64,000 nucleotides of DNA from an uncultured Paracoccus sp. (GCF_947496875.1 NZ_CANMEH010000003.1:310001-374000); one strand, 5' to 3'; counted from the stretch's first letter, positions 35,382-44,596 are shown. The notes: generated by a model not told the origin, from the letters alone. Numbers and translations are program-made.

Positions 35382-36593
35382 ATGGCCCGCGATCCGTTCG
35401 GGCGCCGTCGCCCGCGCCGGCTGCGGCGGGCACTGATGATCCTGGCTGGCCTGCTGGCGGTCGCCGTTCTGGTCGTGCTGCTGGCCGGACCCCGGTTCGT
35501 TGCCGGCCGGCTGAACCCGGTCACGGCGGACGAGGCCTGGCCCGTGTCCGAGGGCGCCCGCGCCCTGCACCGGCGGCTGGTCATCGGCGATCTGCACGCG
35601 GACCCCCTGCTGTGGGACCGCGACCTGTCCGGGCGCCGGGACGAAGGCCATGTCGATCTGCCCCGCCTGAATGAGGGCAACATCGCCGTGCAGGTGTTCA
35701 CGACCGTGACGAAAAGCCCGCGCGGCCAGAACTATGCGGCGAACGATACCGAGGCGCCGGACAACATCACCCCGCTGGTGATCGGCCAGCTGCGCCCGGT
35801 GCAGAGCTGGTTCAGCCTGAAGGAACGGGCGCTTGACCAGGCGGCCCGGCTGCGCGCGCTGGCCAGCGACCATCCCGACCAGTTGCGCCTGATCCGCAGC
35901 CGCGGCGATCTGGACGGCGTCCTGGCAGACCGCGCCAGCGGCAGTCGCGTGATCGGCGCGGTGCTGGGGATGGAGGGCGCGCACCCGCTGGAGGGCGATC
36001 TTGCCAACCTGACGGTGATGGACGGGGCGGGCTTTCGGCTGGTCGGATTGACGCATTTCTTCGACAACGAGCTGGGCGGATCGTTACACGGCGAGGACGA
36101 CCTCGGCCTGACCGATTTCGGCCGCGAGGTCGTGGAGGAGCTGACCGGGCGCGGCATGGTGATCGACCTGGCACACGCCGGGCCCGAGATGGTCCGGGAC
36201 GTGCTCTCGATTGCGGGCACCCGGCCGCTGCTGAGCCATACCGGCATCCGCAGCACGTGCGATACCCCGCGCAACCTGCCCGATCCTTTGCTGCAGCAGA
36301 TCGTGTCGCGCGGCGGAATCGTTGGGATCGGCTTCTGGGACGACGTGACCTGCGACGACGACAGCCCGGCCGGGATCGCCCGGACCATCAAGGCGGCGGT
36401 CGCCCTGCTGGGCGATGACGCGGTCGCGCTCGGCTCGGACTGGGACGGGTCGGTGGGCGTGCCGTTCGACGCGGCGGGGCTGCCGGCCCTGACCCATTCG
36501 TTGCTGGACGAGGGGCTGACCGAGGAGCAGATCGCCAAGGTGATGGGCGGCAACATGATCCGCTATCTGCGCGAAGTGCTGCCGCCTGGCTGA
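35382..36593 (+). CDS. Membrane-anchored M19 (renal-type) dipeptidase
   Basis: A 403-residue zinc dipeptidase. Residues ~17-38 form an N-terminal membrane anchor (LMILAGLLAVAVLVVLLAG), placing the catalytic part outside the cytoplasm. Metal and active-site motifs are in order: GDLHADPLLWDRDL (HxD), GMEGAHPLEGDLANL (Glu ligand region), VIDLAHAGPEM, LSHTGIRSTCDTPRN, and LGSDWDGSVGVP. Members cleave dipeptides and some D-amino-acid or beta-lactam substrates. GGAGGG lies inside the end of pepF. The gene is convergent with purK, 12 bases apart. Confidence 0.93.
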   Translation: MARDPFGRRRPRRLRRALMILAGLLAVAVLVVLLAGPRFVAGRLNPVTADEAWPVSEGARALHRRLVIGDLHADPLLWDRDLSGRRDEGHVDLPRLNEGNIAVQVFTTVTKSPRGQNYAANDTEAPDNITPLVIGQLRPVQSWFSLKERALDQAARLRALASDHPDQLRLIRSRGDLDGVLADRASGSRVIGAVLGMEGAHPLEGDLANLTVMDGAGFRLVGLTHFFDNELGGSLHGEDDLGLTDFGREVVEELTGRGMVIDLAHAGPEMVRDVLSIAGTRPLLSHTGIRSTCDTPRNLPDPLLQQIVSRGGIVGIGFWDDVTCDDDSPAGIARTIKAAVALLGDDAVALGSDWDGSVGVPFDAAGLPALTHSLLDEGLTEEQIAKVMGGNMIRYLREVLPPG

Positions 36594-36605
36594 CCAGCGG
36601 CCGGA

Positions 36606-37682
36606 TCAGCCCGCGCGGATGATCCGGTTCACATGCCCCATCTTGCGGCCCGGCCTGACCTCGGCCTTGCCATAGAGGTGGATCTGCAGGTCGGGCGTGG
36701 TCAGCAGGTCGGGCAGACGGTCCAGATCGTCGCCGATCAGGTTTTCCATGACGACGTCGGCATGGCGCCGCGCGTCCGACAGCGGCAGGCCCGCAACCGC
36801 GCGAACATGCTGCTCGAACTGGTCCACGGCGCACCCCGCCTGGGTCCAGTGGCCGGTATTGTGCACGCGCGGCGCGATCTCGTTCACGATCAGCCCGGCT
36901 GGCGTGACGAACAACTCGACCCCCAGCACGCCGACGTAATCGAGCGCCGACACGATCCGCGACGCGATCAGCACCGCGTCCGGGATCAGCCGGGCCGGAA
37001 GGCCGCAGGGGATCGTCGTGGTGCGGAGGATGCCGCCGCGATGGACGTTCAGCCCCGGATCATAGGCCGCCACGGCGCCGTCCTGCCCGCGCGCGACGAT
37101 GACGCTGATCTCGGCCGAGAACGCGACAAAGCCCTCCAGCACAGCGGGTGCGTTCACCTGCGCCCACGCTGCGGCGGGATCGTCCCCCGCGGACAGGCTG
37201 ACCTGGCCCTTGCCGTCATATCCCAGGCGCCGGGTCTTCAGGATGGCGCGGTCGTGCCGGGCCATCGCGGTGGCCAGGTCCTCCACGCTGTCGACTCGAT
37301 GATAGGGAGCGGTGGCAAGGCCAAGGCCGGTGAGGAAGTCCTTTTCGTCCAGCCGGTCCTGGCTGACCGCCAGGGCGCGCCGGTTCGGGCGGATCGGCAC
37401 GATGCGCTCGATCACGTCCAGCGCCGCCGTCGGCACGTTCTCGAATTCGTAGGTCACCATGTCGACCGCGGCAGCGAATGCCTGCAGCGCCGTGGTTTCC
37501 TCATACGGCGCCGCGGTCACGGAATGGGCCACATCGCCGGCCGGGGCGGGGCCTGGCTCGAAAATGTGGCTGCGGAACCCCAGGCGGCTGGCGGCGACCG
37601 ACAGCATGCGGGCCAGCTGGCCCCCGCCCAGGATGCCGATGGTCGCGCCGGGTTTCAGCGGCTCGGGCGACACGTCATTCAT
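36606..37682 (-). CDS. purK: N5-carboxyaminoimidazole ribonucleotide synthase
   Basis: An ATP-grasp enzyme of purine synthesis that carboxylates AIR with bicarbonate. 358 residues. The nucleotide-binding start [20 protein letters not shown] is at ~13, then [15 protein letters not shown] and the ATP-grasp/metal segment [20 protein letters not shown] near 265. The ATG at 37682 overlaps the end of purE by eight bases. Earlier codons in the frame lack support. Translational coupling with purE is expected. Confidence 0.96.
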   Translation of the reverse strand: MNDVSPEPLKPGATIGILGGGQLARMLSVAASRLGFRSHIFEPGPAPAGDVAHSVTAAPYEETTALQAFAAAVDMVTYEFENVPTAALDVIERIVPIRPNRRALAVSQDRLDEKDFLTGLGLATAPYHRVDSVEDLATAMARHDRAILKTRRLGYDGKGQVSLSAGDDPAAAWAQVNAPAVLEGFVAFSAEISVIVARGQDGAVAAYDPGLNVHRGGILRTTTIPCGLPARLIPDAVLIASRIVSALDYVGVLGVELFVTPAGLIVNEIAPRVHNTGHWTQAGCAVDQFEQHVRAVAGLPLSDARRHADVVMENLIGDDLDRLPDLLTTPDLQIHLYGKAEVRPGRKMGHVNRIIRAG

Positions 37683-38160
37683 CGGCCGGAACCTCGGGGA
37701 TCGACGCCGACAGCGCCGCGCGCCACCCGTCCAGCCGTTCGGCAAGTCCCGGGTCCTGCAGCGCCAGGATTGCGGCCGCCATCAGCCCCGCGTTGGCCGC
37801 GCCGGCCGCCCCGATCGCCATGGTCGCGACCGGAAATCCCTTTGGCATCTGGACGATGGAATAGAGCGAATCCACGCCCGACAGGGCGCGAGTCTGGACC
37901 GGAACCCCGATCACGGGCACCCGAGTCTTCGAGGCCATCATGCCCGGCAGGTGGGCAGCCCCGCCGGCGCCGGCGATGATCACCTGCAACCCGCGACCGA
38001 CTGCGTCCCGTCCGTACTCCCACAGCCGATCAGGGGTACGGTGGGCGCTGACGATCCGGGTCTCGTAGGCGACCCCCAGATCGTCGAGGATCTGGGCCGC
38101 CTCGCGCATGGTCGCCCAGTCCGACTGGCTGCCCATGATGATGCCGACCGCGACTGTCAT
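37675..38160 (-). CDS. purE: N5-CAIR mutase
   Basis: Class I PurE, which moves the carboxylate to C4 of the imidazole to give CAIR. 161 residues. Motifs: [20 protein letters not shown] at the start, [17 protein letters not shown], and a [11 protein letters not shown] loop, all conserved in the octameric enzyme. An AAAGGG site precedes the ATG. First gene of the purE-purK pair; downstream steps of purine synthesis are elsewhere. Confidence 0.97.
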   Translation of the reverse strand: MTVAVGIIMGSQSDWATMREAAQILDDLGVAYETRIVSAHRTPDRLWEYGRDAVGRGLQVIIAGAGGAAHLPGMMASKTRVPVIGVPVQTRALSGVDSLYSIVQMPKGFPVATMAIGAAGAANAGLMAAAILALQDPGLAERLDGWRAALSASIPEVPADE

Positions 38161-38239
38161 GCCCGCCCTTTCCGCTGCAAGACGGGCATCATAGCCGCGG
38201 CGGCGGCGCGCGCAATCTGCACCGGGTGCGCCGCAGACC

Positions 38240-38458
38240 TCAGGCGATGATGTCGGGTGTCAGCTCGTCCTCGAGCCGGGCGATCTGATCCTTCAGGATC
38301 AGCTTCTGCTTCTTCATCCGCCCCAGCGTCATGGTACACACCACACCGCCGGACGCCAGCTCCGCGATGGCCTCGTCCAGTTCGCGATGCTCGCTCTTCA
38401 GCCCCGCCAACTTGGTGCGAAGGATCTCGTCGTGGGACATTTCATGAAGCGCGTTCAT
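38240..38458 (-). CDS. DUF465 (YdcH-like) small helical protein
   Basis: A 72-residue protein of the DUF465/YdcH family: two helices forming a hairpin, rich in Lys/Glu/Leu ([20 protein letters not shown] and [20 protein letters not shown]). Such proteins are widespread in proteobacteria, with unknown role. The ATG at 38458 begins [12 protein letters not shown]; a GTG five codons upstream is an alternative, and neither has a strong ribosome site. It is upstream of purE on the same strand and divergent from the hsp20 gene. Confidence 0.85.
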   Translation of the reverse strand: MNALHEMSHDEILRTKLAGLKSEHRELDEAIAELASGGVVCTMTLGRMKKQKLILKDQIARLEDELTPDIIA

Positions 38459-38580
38459 CGGGGCTGGGTCCACTGCTCTGCTGCCGGCGTACCGTATCGG
38501 TGCCGGTTCATTTGGCCATTGTCGGTCGGCGCCAGCATCTTACATGCCGGTTCTGCAATCGTGAACCGAATCTTGCCGGA

Positions 38581-38609
38581 CTTGCGAGAGCGGCCTGCGC
38601 GACCCATAT
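38581..38609 (+). promoter_or_regulatory. Possible heat-shock (sigma-32 type) promoter for hsp20
   Basis: CTTGCG, 15 bases, then ACCCATAT, close to the sigma-32 pattern CTTGAA-N13..15-CCCCATNT. It ends 65 bases before the hsp20 start and points towards it. Fit to the gene's function makes it credible, though it is a by-eye match only. Confidence 0.5.
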
Positions 38610-38674
38610 CCCTTGCACGGGTTGCCGCAGTCGGGACCCGTACGATGAAGTCGCTTTGTGGAAAGGGCTTGCGA

Positions 38675-39100
38675 ATGTCGAAGATGGGTCTTGGAACGCA
38701 TCCCTATCTGCTGGGGTTCGATCAGCTCGAACGGCTGGCCGAACGGGCTGCCAAGGGGGCAGAAGGCTATCCGCCCTACAATATCGAGCATCTTGCCCCG
38801 GACGGGTTCCGCATCACCCTGGCGGTGGCCGGGTTTGCCGAGTCCGATCTGTCGGTGACGCTAGAGGATCGGCAGCTGGTCATCCGCGGACGCCAGACCG
38901 AAACGGGCGGATCTCGGATCCTGCTGCATCGCGGCATTGCGGCCCGCGCCTTTCAGCGCAGCTTCGTGCTGGCCGAAGGGCTCGAGGTAAGCGGTGCCCA
39001 GCTGGAAAACGGTCTGCTGGACGTGGACCTGCGCCGGCACAAGCCAGACAGCATCGTCAGGACCATTCCGATCAGCCGCCAGAACAGGGGATCGACATGA
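38675..39100 (+). CDS. Small heat-shock protein (Hsp20/IbpA family)
   Basis: A 141-residue alpha-crystallin-type chaperone that holds unfolding proteins. The crystallin domain spans ~35-125: PPYNIEHLAPDGFRITLAVA, the beta-strand AESDLSVTLEDRQLVIRG, and AFQRSFVLAEGLEVSGAQLE, with NGLLDVDLRR (the A-x-x-x-n-GvL region) near the end. The ATG at 38675 with GGAAAGGG upstream gives the standard start. Its stop overlaps the DUF1150 gene (ATGA), so the two are coupled, as in related genomes. A sigma-32-like promoter lies upstream. Confidence 0.93.
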   Translation: MSKMGLGTHPYLLGFDQLERLAERAAKGAEGYPPYNIEHLAPDGFRITLAVAGFAESDLSVTLEDRQLVIRGRQTETGGSRILLHRGIAARAFQRSFVLAEGLEVSGAQLENGLLDVDLRRHKPDSIVRTIPISRQNRGST

Positions 39101-39324
39101 ACGCCAAATTCGATTTTTCGCAGCTTGACGACGGCAATGTCGTCTACATCCGCCGCGTCGAGATCAGCGACCTGCCGGACGAGGTCCGGCTGCAGGCGCC
39201 GGGCGTCGACTCACTCTACGCCCTTCACGGGATCGACGGCGAGCGCCTGGCGCTCGTCCGGGACCGCCGCATGGCTTTTGCGCTTGCCCGCCAAAACGAA
39301 CTGAAGCCGGTCAGCGTGCATTGA
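39097..39324 (+). CDS. DUF1150 small protein, partner of Hsp20
   Basis: A 75-residue protein of the DUF1150 family: NVVYIRRVEISDLPDEVRLQ, then a conserved 'LYALHGIDGERLALVRDRRM' and FALARQNELKPVSVH. The function is unknown; conserved coupling to the small heat-shock gene suggests a stress role. The ATG overlaps the hsp20 stop (ATGA). Its last ~110 bases are antisense to the end of the downstream glycosyltransferase-like gene. Confidence 0.88.
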   Translation: MNAKFDFSQLDDGNVVYIRRVEISDLPDEVRLQAPGVDSLYALHGIDGERLALVRDRRMAFALARQNELKPVSVH

Positions 39325-40158
39325 CCACGCGGGCCGGCCGACAGTGGGGACTATCGGGAAGCCATAGCGGGCGATCATCGCCTGGATCGCACGATCATTG
39401 CCGCCACCCTCGAGGTTACCCGACCTCAGGTTGGCGGCTTGGCTGCCGTGCCACTCGGTGATGCGGAACCGTCCACCGACCTTGGCCGGCCGGCTGCCCC
39501 GCAGGCGGTGCATCCAGTAGAGCCAGACATCATCGGCCGATGGCGCAAGCGTCTGGAACAGGTCGCTGCGGCAGACATCATCGTGAAACACGCCGGGTGC
39601 GTAAAGCACTCCCCCCACGCCCGTGGGAAAGACCAGTTCGCCCTGGTCTGGCGCGGTGATGTTGCGCTGCCATTCGCCATAGGGGCGAGGATAGCCGACG
39701 TTGTCGAGCGCGATCCGATGCGCGCGATGGCAGACCACGCCGGCGTCCGCGCGGGATACCAGCTTCATCAGCCAGTCGCGGTCGTAATAGAGGTCATCGT
39801 CGGCCGTCACGATGTAGGCGTCCGGCCATTCCAGAAGCGTGGGAACGATCTTCTTGTAGCTGCGCCAGTTGGGGCACGACCGGACTTCGACACCGGGCAC
39901 GACTGCCTCGGGCGGCAGGCGCGTCTCGTCTTCTGCATCGAGCCACAGGATCACGCGGTCGGCGCGGACGCTTTGCGTCACCAGCGAACGCAGCACCAGA
40001 TGCAACGCCCTGAATCGTGCAGGATAGCTCGTCAGGCTGACGATCAGGGGTGCGCGCAGCCCGTGCGGCTGTCCGTCTGCCGGTCGGCCGCCAATCTCGG
40101 CCTCATACCGGGAGAGACGACGCGATCTTTTCCACTGACGGAGCGCCCGGGCGATCAT
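39211..40158 (-). CDS. Glycosyltransferase-like protein (GT-A fold with DDD motif)
   Basis: A 315-residue protein. The opening LIVSLTSYPARFRALHLVLR, the sugar-nucleotide region RADRVILWLDAEDETRLPPE, and the DxD-type metal motif in YIVTADDDLYYDRDWLM (~residue 125) mark a GT-A glycosyltransferase. Later text (GVGGVLYAPGVFHDDVC, ADDVWLYWMHRLRGSRP) is typical of proteins related to polysaccharide synthesis. The donor and acceptor are unknown. The start at 40158 follows GGGAT and lies seven bases after the upstream gene, so both form a pair. The C-terminal ~38 residues are antisense to DUF1150. Confidence 0.75.
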   Translation of the reverse strand: MIARALRQWKRSRRLSRYEAEIGGRPADGQPHGLRAPLIVSLTSYPARFRALHLVLRSLVTQSVRADRVILWLDAEDETRLPPEAVVPGVEVRSCPNWRSYKKIVPTLLEWPDAYIVTADDDLYYDRDWLMKLVSRADAGVVCHRAHRIALDNVGYPRPYGEWQRNITAPDQGELVFPTGVGGVLYAPGVFHDDVCRSDLFQTLAPSADDVWLYWMHRLRGSRPAKVGGRFRITEWHGSQAANLRSGNLEGGGNDRAIQAMIARYGFPIVPTVGRPAWSMHADRLQFVLAGKRKSHAAVPDERQALAVDPVKGVE

Positions 40159-40165
40159 CTGTGGC

Positions 40166-40945
40166 TCATCCCTGCCACGCTTGCCGCAGCCAGTCGATCT
40201 CACCGATCCGCCGATACCAGGTCTGCCCCCTGCCTGCGAACACGTCCCCCATCTTGGGATTGCCGGCGAACACGACGATCCGCGCCCCCGGCGGCAATGC
40301 CGGGTCGGCCCACCAGCTGCGCGGTCCCCGACCCACGCAGTCGTTCTTGAAGCTGACACACCAGCCGCGCGGCCAATAGTCCAGGTGACCGCGTGCGGCC
40401 AGCTGTGCGCTCTGGAACTGCTGACTGATCTCGTAGGCGCGCCGAGCCGCGGCGGGATCCTGCAGATATGCATCGAGGATGTAGTCGTGTGCCCCCACCT
40501 CGTATCGGAACACCGACGAGTTGCCGACGGAGTGCAGGAAGCGGTCGCGTGCGGGCCTCAGACCGCGCAGGCGCTTGGGACGGAACAGGTCGTCGTCCCG
40601 GATCATGAAGACTCCGCCCTGCAGATCGAAAAAGGGCGACAGGTCGTCCACGACCACCAGGTCAAGGTCGAGAAACAGGGCGGTCGCGTCGGCAAATACC
40701 TCCAGATCCTTGCCGAAGAGCGCCAGTTTCCGCCATCGCGTGTCACCCGGGCACAGGCTCCGACCCAGGTCGGGCAGCGGCAGGGGCTCCACCCCTTCGC
40801 CGATGCCCGTGCTGTCGTCGGTGAAGCAGATGAACCGATACGGCCGCGACAGGTTGCGACGGACCTGCCGCGCCAGACGGTTCACGTCCTCGGCCCCATA
40901 CAGCGTCCCCCACTTCATCGTCAGGATCAGTACGGGGTCGGCCAT
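40166..40945 (-). CDS. Glycosyltransferase-like protein, nucleotide-sugar binding type
   Basis: A 259-residue protein. The start VLILTMKWGTLYGAEDVNRL, then ICFTDDSTG and a DxD-like ALFLDLDLVVVDDLSPFFDL at ~90-110, resembles GT8/GT32-type transferases. The 'NSSVFRYEVGAHDYI' and WPRGWCVSFKNDC segments recall uncharacterised members that act on surface glycans. The exact sugar cannot be read. GAGGG precedes the ATG. It is seven bases from the next transferase and 69 bases after sat-cysC, all on the minus strand. Confidence 0.7.
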   Translation of the reverse strand: MADPVLILTMKWGTLYGAEDVNRLARQVRRNLSRPYRFICFTDDSTGIGEGVEPLPLPDLGRSLCPGDTRWRKLALFGKDLEVFADATALFLDLDLVVVDDLSPFFDLQGGVFMIRDDDLFRPKRLRGLRPARDRFLHSVGNSSVFRYEVGAHDYILDAYLQDPAAARRAYEISQQFQSAQLAARGHLDYWPRGWCVSFKNDCVGRGPRSWWADPALPPGARIVVFAGNPKMGDVFAGRGQTWYRRIGEIDWLRQAWQG

Positions 40946-41014
40946 CGGGCCCTCGTCAGATGTTGCCGGTAGCTTGGAGCCGAGGACACCGACGCTGTCA
41001 AGGCAGGCGCTTGC

Positions 41015-42721
41015 TCAGGTCACCCCGATCAGCCCCATTCCTTCCAGTTTCAGCAGCACCTGATGAGCCGCGTTGTCGACGTCGATGCCAGTGGTGTCCA
41101 CCCGCAGCTCCGGGGATCGCGGCTCCTCATAAGGGTCCGAGATCCCGGTGAATTCCTTGATCTTTCCCTCTCGCGCGAGCCTGTAAAGCCCCTTGCGGTC
41201 GCGACGTTCACACTCCTCCAGCGGGGTTGCGACATGCACCTCGCAGAACGCGCCATACTGTTCGACCATTTCGCGAACGGCGCGGCGGGTTGCCGTGTAG
41301 GGAGCGATCGGCGCGCAGAGTGCGATCCCGCCATTCTTGGTGATCTCGGACGCGACATAGCCGATCCGCTTGATGTTGATGTCGCGGTGTTCCTTGCTGA
41401 ATCCCAGTTCCGACGACAGATGCTTGCGGACGACATCGCCGTCCAGCAGCGTCACCGGGCGCCCGCCCATCTCCATCAGCTTGACCATCAGCGCGTTGGC
41501 GACGGTCGATTTCCCGGACCCGCTGAGTCCGGTGAAGAACACGGTGAAACCCTGTTGATCGCGTGGCGGCGAGGTGCGGCGCAACTGCTCGACAACCTCG
41601 GGGAAGCTGAACCAGTCCGGGATCTCTAGCCCCTCGCGCAGCCGGCGACGCAGCTCGGTGCCCGAGATGTCGAGGATGGTGGCGCCGTCCTCGACTTCGT
41701 CGCGCGGCTCGTACTGCGCCCGCTCCTGCACGTAGACCATCTGTTTGAAGTCGACCATCTCGATGCCGATCTCCTCCTGGTGCTGGCGGAACAGTTCCTG
41801 CGCGTCATACGGGCCGTAGAAGTCGCGGCCCTCGCTGTTCTTGCCCGGGCCGGCATGGTCACGGCCGACGATCATGTGGGTCATGCCGTGGTTGCGACGG
41901 ATGATGCCGTGCCACACGGCCTCGCGCGGACCCGCCATCCGCATCGCCAGGTTCAGCAGCGACAGATGGGTGGTGGCGGCCGGATACTTGTCCAGCACCG
42001 CCTCGTAGCAGCGCACCCGGGTGAAATGGTCGACATCGCCCGGCTTGGTCATGCCGACGACGGGATGGATCAGCAGGTTCGCCTGCGCCTCGCGCGCGGC
42101 CCGGAAGGTCAGTTCCTGATGTGCGCGATGCAGCGGGTTGCGGGTCTGGAACGCCACGATCCGCCGCCATCCGAGCTTGCGAAAGAAGGCCCGCAACTCG
42201 TTGGGTGTGTCCCGCCGTGCCTTGAAGTCGTAGTGGGTCGGCGCCTGGATGCCGGTAATCGGACCGCCGAGATAGACCGGGCCGGCAACGTTGTGCAGAT
42301 AGTTCACCGCCGGATGGGCGAGGTCGTCGGCCCCGAACACCTTTTCGGCCTCGAGCGCCTTGTTCGGGGTCCATCTGTCCGTCACCGAAAGGATCGCCAC
42401 GATCACGCCTTCCTGGTCCCGCAGCGCGATATCCTGGCCGGTCTCGATGCTGGCGGCAAATTCCTCGCTCACATCCAGTGTCACGGGGATTGGCCACAGC
42501 GCACCCGATGACAGGTGCATCGTCTCCACCACGGTGTCGTAATCCACCCGGTTCAGAAACCCCTTCAGCGGGAAGAAGCCCCCGCTCATCAGCAGTTCCA
42601 GATCGCAGATCTGGCGCTGGGTGAGGTCCCACGACGGCATCTCGCCCGCTGCGCGCTTCAGCTTTTGGGCCGAGTCGGCGTTGACATAAAGCTCGGGAAT
42701 CGGGGCGAGAGATTGGGTCAT
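41015..42721 (-). CDS. Bifunctional sulfate adenylyltransferase / APS kinase
   Basis: A 568-residue fusion (Sat-CysC) that makes PAPS from sulfate and ATP in two steps. Residues ~1-390 are ATP sulfurylase: ICDLELLMSGGFFPLKGFLN, the FQTRNPLHRAHQELTFRA motif (HxxH), and VGRDHAGPGKNSEGRDFYGP. Residues ~395-568 are APS kinase: the P-loop VFFTGLSGSGKSTVANALM, then DGDVVRKHLSSELGFSKEHR and FCEVHVATPLEECERRDRKG. The ATG at 42721 starts at the conserved MTQSLAPIPELYV; an ATG five codons upstream is possible. Two glycosyltransferase-like genes follow, 69 bases on. Confidence 0.96.
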   Translation of the reverse strand: MTQSLAPIPELYVNADSAQKLKRAAGEMPSWDLTQRQICDLELLMSGGFFPLKGFLNRVDYDTVVETMHLSSGALWPIPVTLDVSEEFAASIETGQDIALRDQEGVIVAILSVTDRWTPNKALEAEKVFGADDLAHPAVNYLHNVAGPVYLGGPITGIQAPTHYDFKARRDTPNELRAFFRKLGWRRIVAFQTRNPLHRAHQELTFRAAREAQANLLIHPVVGMTKPGDVDHFTRVRCYEAVLDKYPAATTHLSLLNLAMRMAGPREAVWHGIIRRNHGMTHMIVGRDHAGPGKNSEGRDFYGPYDAQELFRQHQEEIGIEMVDFKQMVYVQERAQYEPRDEVEDGATILDISGTELRRRLREGLEIPDWFSFPEVVEQLRRTSPPRDQQGFTVFFTGLSGSGKSTVANALMVKLMEMGGRPVTLLDGDVVRKHLSSELGFSKEHRDINIKRIGYVASEITKNGGIALCAPIAPYTATRRAVREMVEQYGAFCEVHVATPLEECERRDRKGLYRLAREGKIKEFTGISDPYEEPRSPELRVDTTGIDVDNAAHQVLLKLEGMGLIGVT

Positions 42722-42874
42722 GAGCTCGCTCTGCATACTGGCGGCGGGCTTCGCCGCTGACAGGGATTAAGCTCCTGCCCCCCAAGCAGCAAGTCCCGGC
42801 TTGCAACAGCAGCAGGAAGCCCGAGGCGTTTCCCAGCCTGCTGTGCTTTTCCATCGTGGCAATGCGGTAGCAGA

Positions 42875-43873
42875 TCAGGCCGAGGCGATCTCCGCCTCGG
42901 TCGGCGCATCAGGGCCCGCCTCTGCCTGCCCCTGCTCGGCCAGCCATTGCTCGGCATCCAGCGCCGCCATGCAACCCATGCCGGCGCTGGTGACCGCCTG
43001 ACGATAGACATCGTCGGTCAGGTCCCCGGCGGCGAATACCCCGGGGATGGCCGTGCGCGCCGATCCCTTTTCCACCTCGACATAGCCGCCACGTCGCAAC
43101 GGCAACTGGTCCCTGACGAGTTCGGACGACGGCGAGTGGCCGATGGCGATGAACACGCCATCCGCCGGCAGGTCGGTGATGGACCCGTCCAGCGTGGATC
43201 TCAGCCGCGCCCCGGTCACAGACAGGGGCCCCTCCGTCCCCAGGATCTCGTCGACCTGATGGTTCCAGACGACGTCGATCTTGGGATTCTTGAACAGGCG
43301 GTCCTGCATGATCCGTTCGGCTCGTAGGCTATCGCGGCGATGGACAAGCGTCACCTTGCTGGCGAAGTTCGTCAGGAAGAGCGCCTCCTCGACCGCGGTG
43401 TTGCCGCCGCCGACGACGATCACCTCCTTGCCGCGATAGAAGAAGCCGTCGCAAGTGGCGCAGGCGCTGACGCCAAAGCCCTTGTACTTGTCCTCGCTGG
43501 GCAACTCGAGCCAGCGGGCCTGCGCGCCGGTGGCCAGGATGACGGCGTCGGCCGTGATGCGCGCGCCGCTGTCGCACTCGGCGACGAACGGGCGCCGCTG
43601 CAGATCCAGCCGCGTCACCGTATCTGTCACCACCTCGGCCCCCATCGCGCGGGCATGGTCTTCCATGCGCTGCATCAGTGCCGGACCCTGGACCTCGGTG
43701 TCGCCCGGCCAGTTCTCGACATCAGTGGTGATCGTCAACTGACCGCCCGGTTGCATGCCCTGGATCAACAGCGGCTGCAGCATCGCGCGCGCGGCATAGA
43801 TCGCGGCGGTGTAGCCTGCCGGGCCCGAGCCGATGATCAGCACACGGACATGGTGACGATTTGGCTCTGTCAT
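42875..43873 (-). CDS. trxB: Thioredoxin reductase
   Basis: An NADPH flavoprotein that reduces thioredoxin, central to thiol balance. 332 residues. FAD motif VLIIGSGPAGYTAAIYAARA at ~10, redox pair SACATCDGFFYRG (CxxC) at ~140, NADPH motif VIVVGGGNTAVEEALFL, and the C-terminal FAD motif FAAGDLTDDVYRQAVTSAG. The start at 43873 has AAGGG; the longer open frame runs into the divergent regulator gene. A ~20-residue Glu/Ala-rich C-terminal tail is extra. Confidence 0.97.
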   Translation of the reverse strand: MTEPNRHHVRVLIIGSGPAGYTAAIYAARAMLQPLLIQGMQPGGQLTITTDVENWPGDTEVQGPALMQRMEDHARAMGAEVVTDTVTRLDLQRRPFVAECDSGARITADAVILATGAQARWLELPSEDKYKGFGVSACATCDGFFYRGKEVIVVGGGNTAVEEALFLTNFASKVTLVHRRDSLRAERIMQDRLFKNPKIDVVWNHQVDEILGTEGPLSVTGARLRSTLDGSITDLPADGVFIAIGHSPSSELVRDQLPLRRGGYVEVEKGSARTAIPGVFAAGDLTDDVYRQAVTSAGMGCMAALDAEQWLAEQGQAEAGPDAPTEAEIASA

Positions 43874-44020
43874 GAAGCAGCCCTTCGATCGTGAGTATGT
43901 TCCCTGACAATTAAGCCGCCCCTCTCGGTCCCGCAATGAGACCCTGCCGCCGGGAAACATTATTGCGCATCGGCGCGCTGCGCGATAGTTTCCTGAAACT
44001 CGTGGATGGCCGGAGGAATG

Positions 44021-44521
44021 ATGGCAGGCACCAGGCTGGATGAAATCGACCGCCGGATCCTGGCCGAGTTGCAAGCAGACGGGCGGATGACGAATGTCGA
44101 ACTGGCGCGTCGGTCGGGCATATCCGCCCCTCCGTGCCTGCGTCGCGTTCGCACCCTGGAAGAGCAGGGTTACATCCGCGGCTACCACGCCGACATCGAT
44201 CCGCGGGCGATGGGCTTCGAGGTGCAGGTGTTCGCGCTGGTCCGGCTCGCTTCTCAGTCCGAGCGCGACCTGACGGCCTTCGAGGCACTTGCCCAGAGTT
44301 GGCCATTGGTCCGCGAATGCCACATGCTGAACGGCGAGATCGACTTCATCCTGAAATGCGTCTCGCCCGACCTTTCCACCTTCCAGCGGTTCCTGACCGA
44401 GCAGCTGACCGCGGCCCCGAACGTCGCCAGCGTCAAGACCTCGCTGGTGATCCGCGGCGCCAAGGACGAGCCCGGCGTGCCGTTCGAGGTGGTCGAGGAG
44501 CGGGTGCGCGAGGCAGGGTAA
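44021..44521 (+). CDS. Lrp/AsnC-family transcription regulator
   Basis: A 166-residue DNA-binding protein with an N-terminal HTH (IDRRILAELQADGRMTNVEL, then ARRSGISAPPCLRRVRTLEE) and a C-terminal RAM domain (VQVFALVRLASQSERDLTAF, VRECHMLNGEIDFILKCVSP) for oligomerisation and effector binding, usually an amino acid. It is divergent from trxB, a common alphaproteobacterial arrangement. The start is ambiguous: ATGs occur at 44006, 44018 and 44021, and a GGAGGA sits at 44012-44017, so 44021 is preferred. It is convergent with the acetate kinase fusion gene. Confidence 0.9.
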   Translation: MAGTRLDEIDRRILAELQADGRMTNVELARRSGISAPPCLRRVRTLEEQGYIRGYHADIDPRAMGFEVQVFALVRLASQSERDLTAFEALAQSWPLVRECHMLNGEIDFILKCVSPDLSTFQRFLTEQLTAAPNVASVKTSLVIRGAKDEPGVPFEVVEERVREAG

Positions 44522-44596
44522 CCGGTCGCGACCTTCCGTCGCGGAACCGGCGCATCGCAGTCGCTGGCGCGACCCGCTTCCTTGGCAAGGGGCGGA

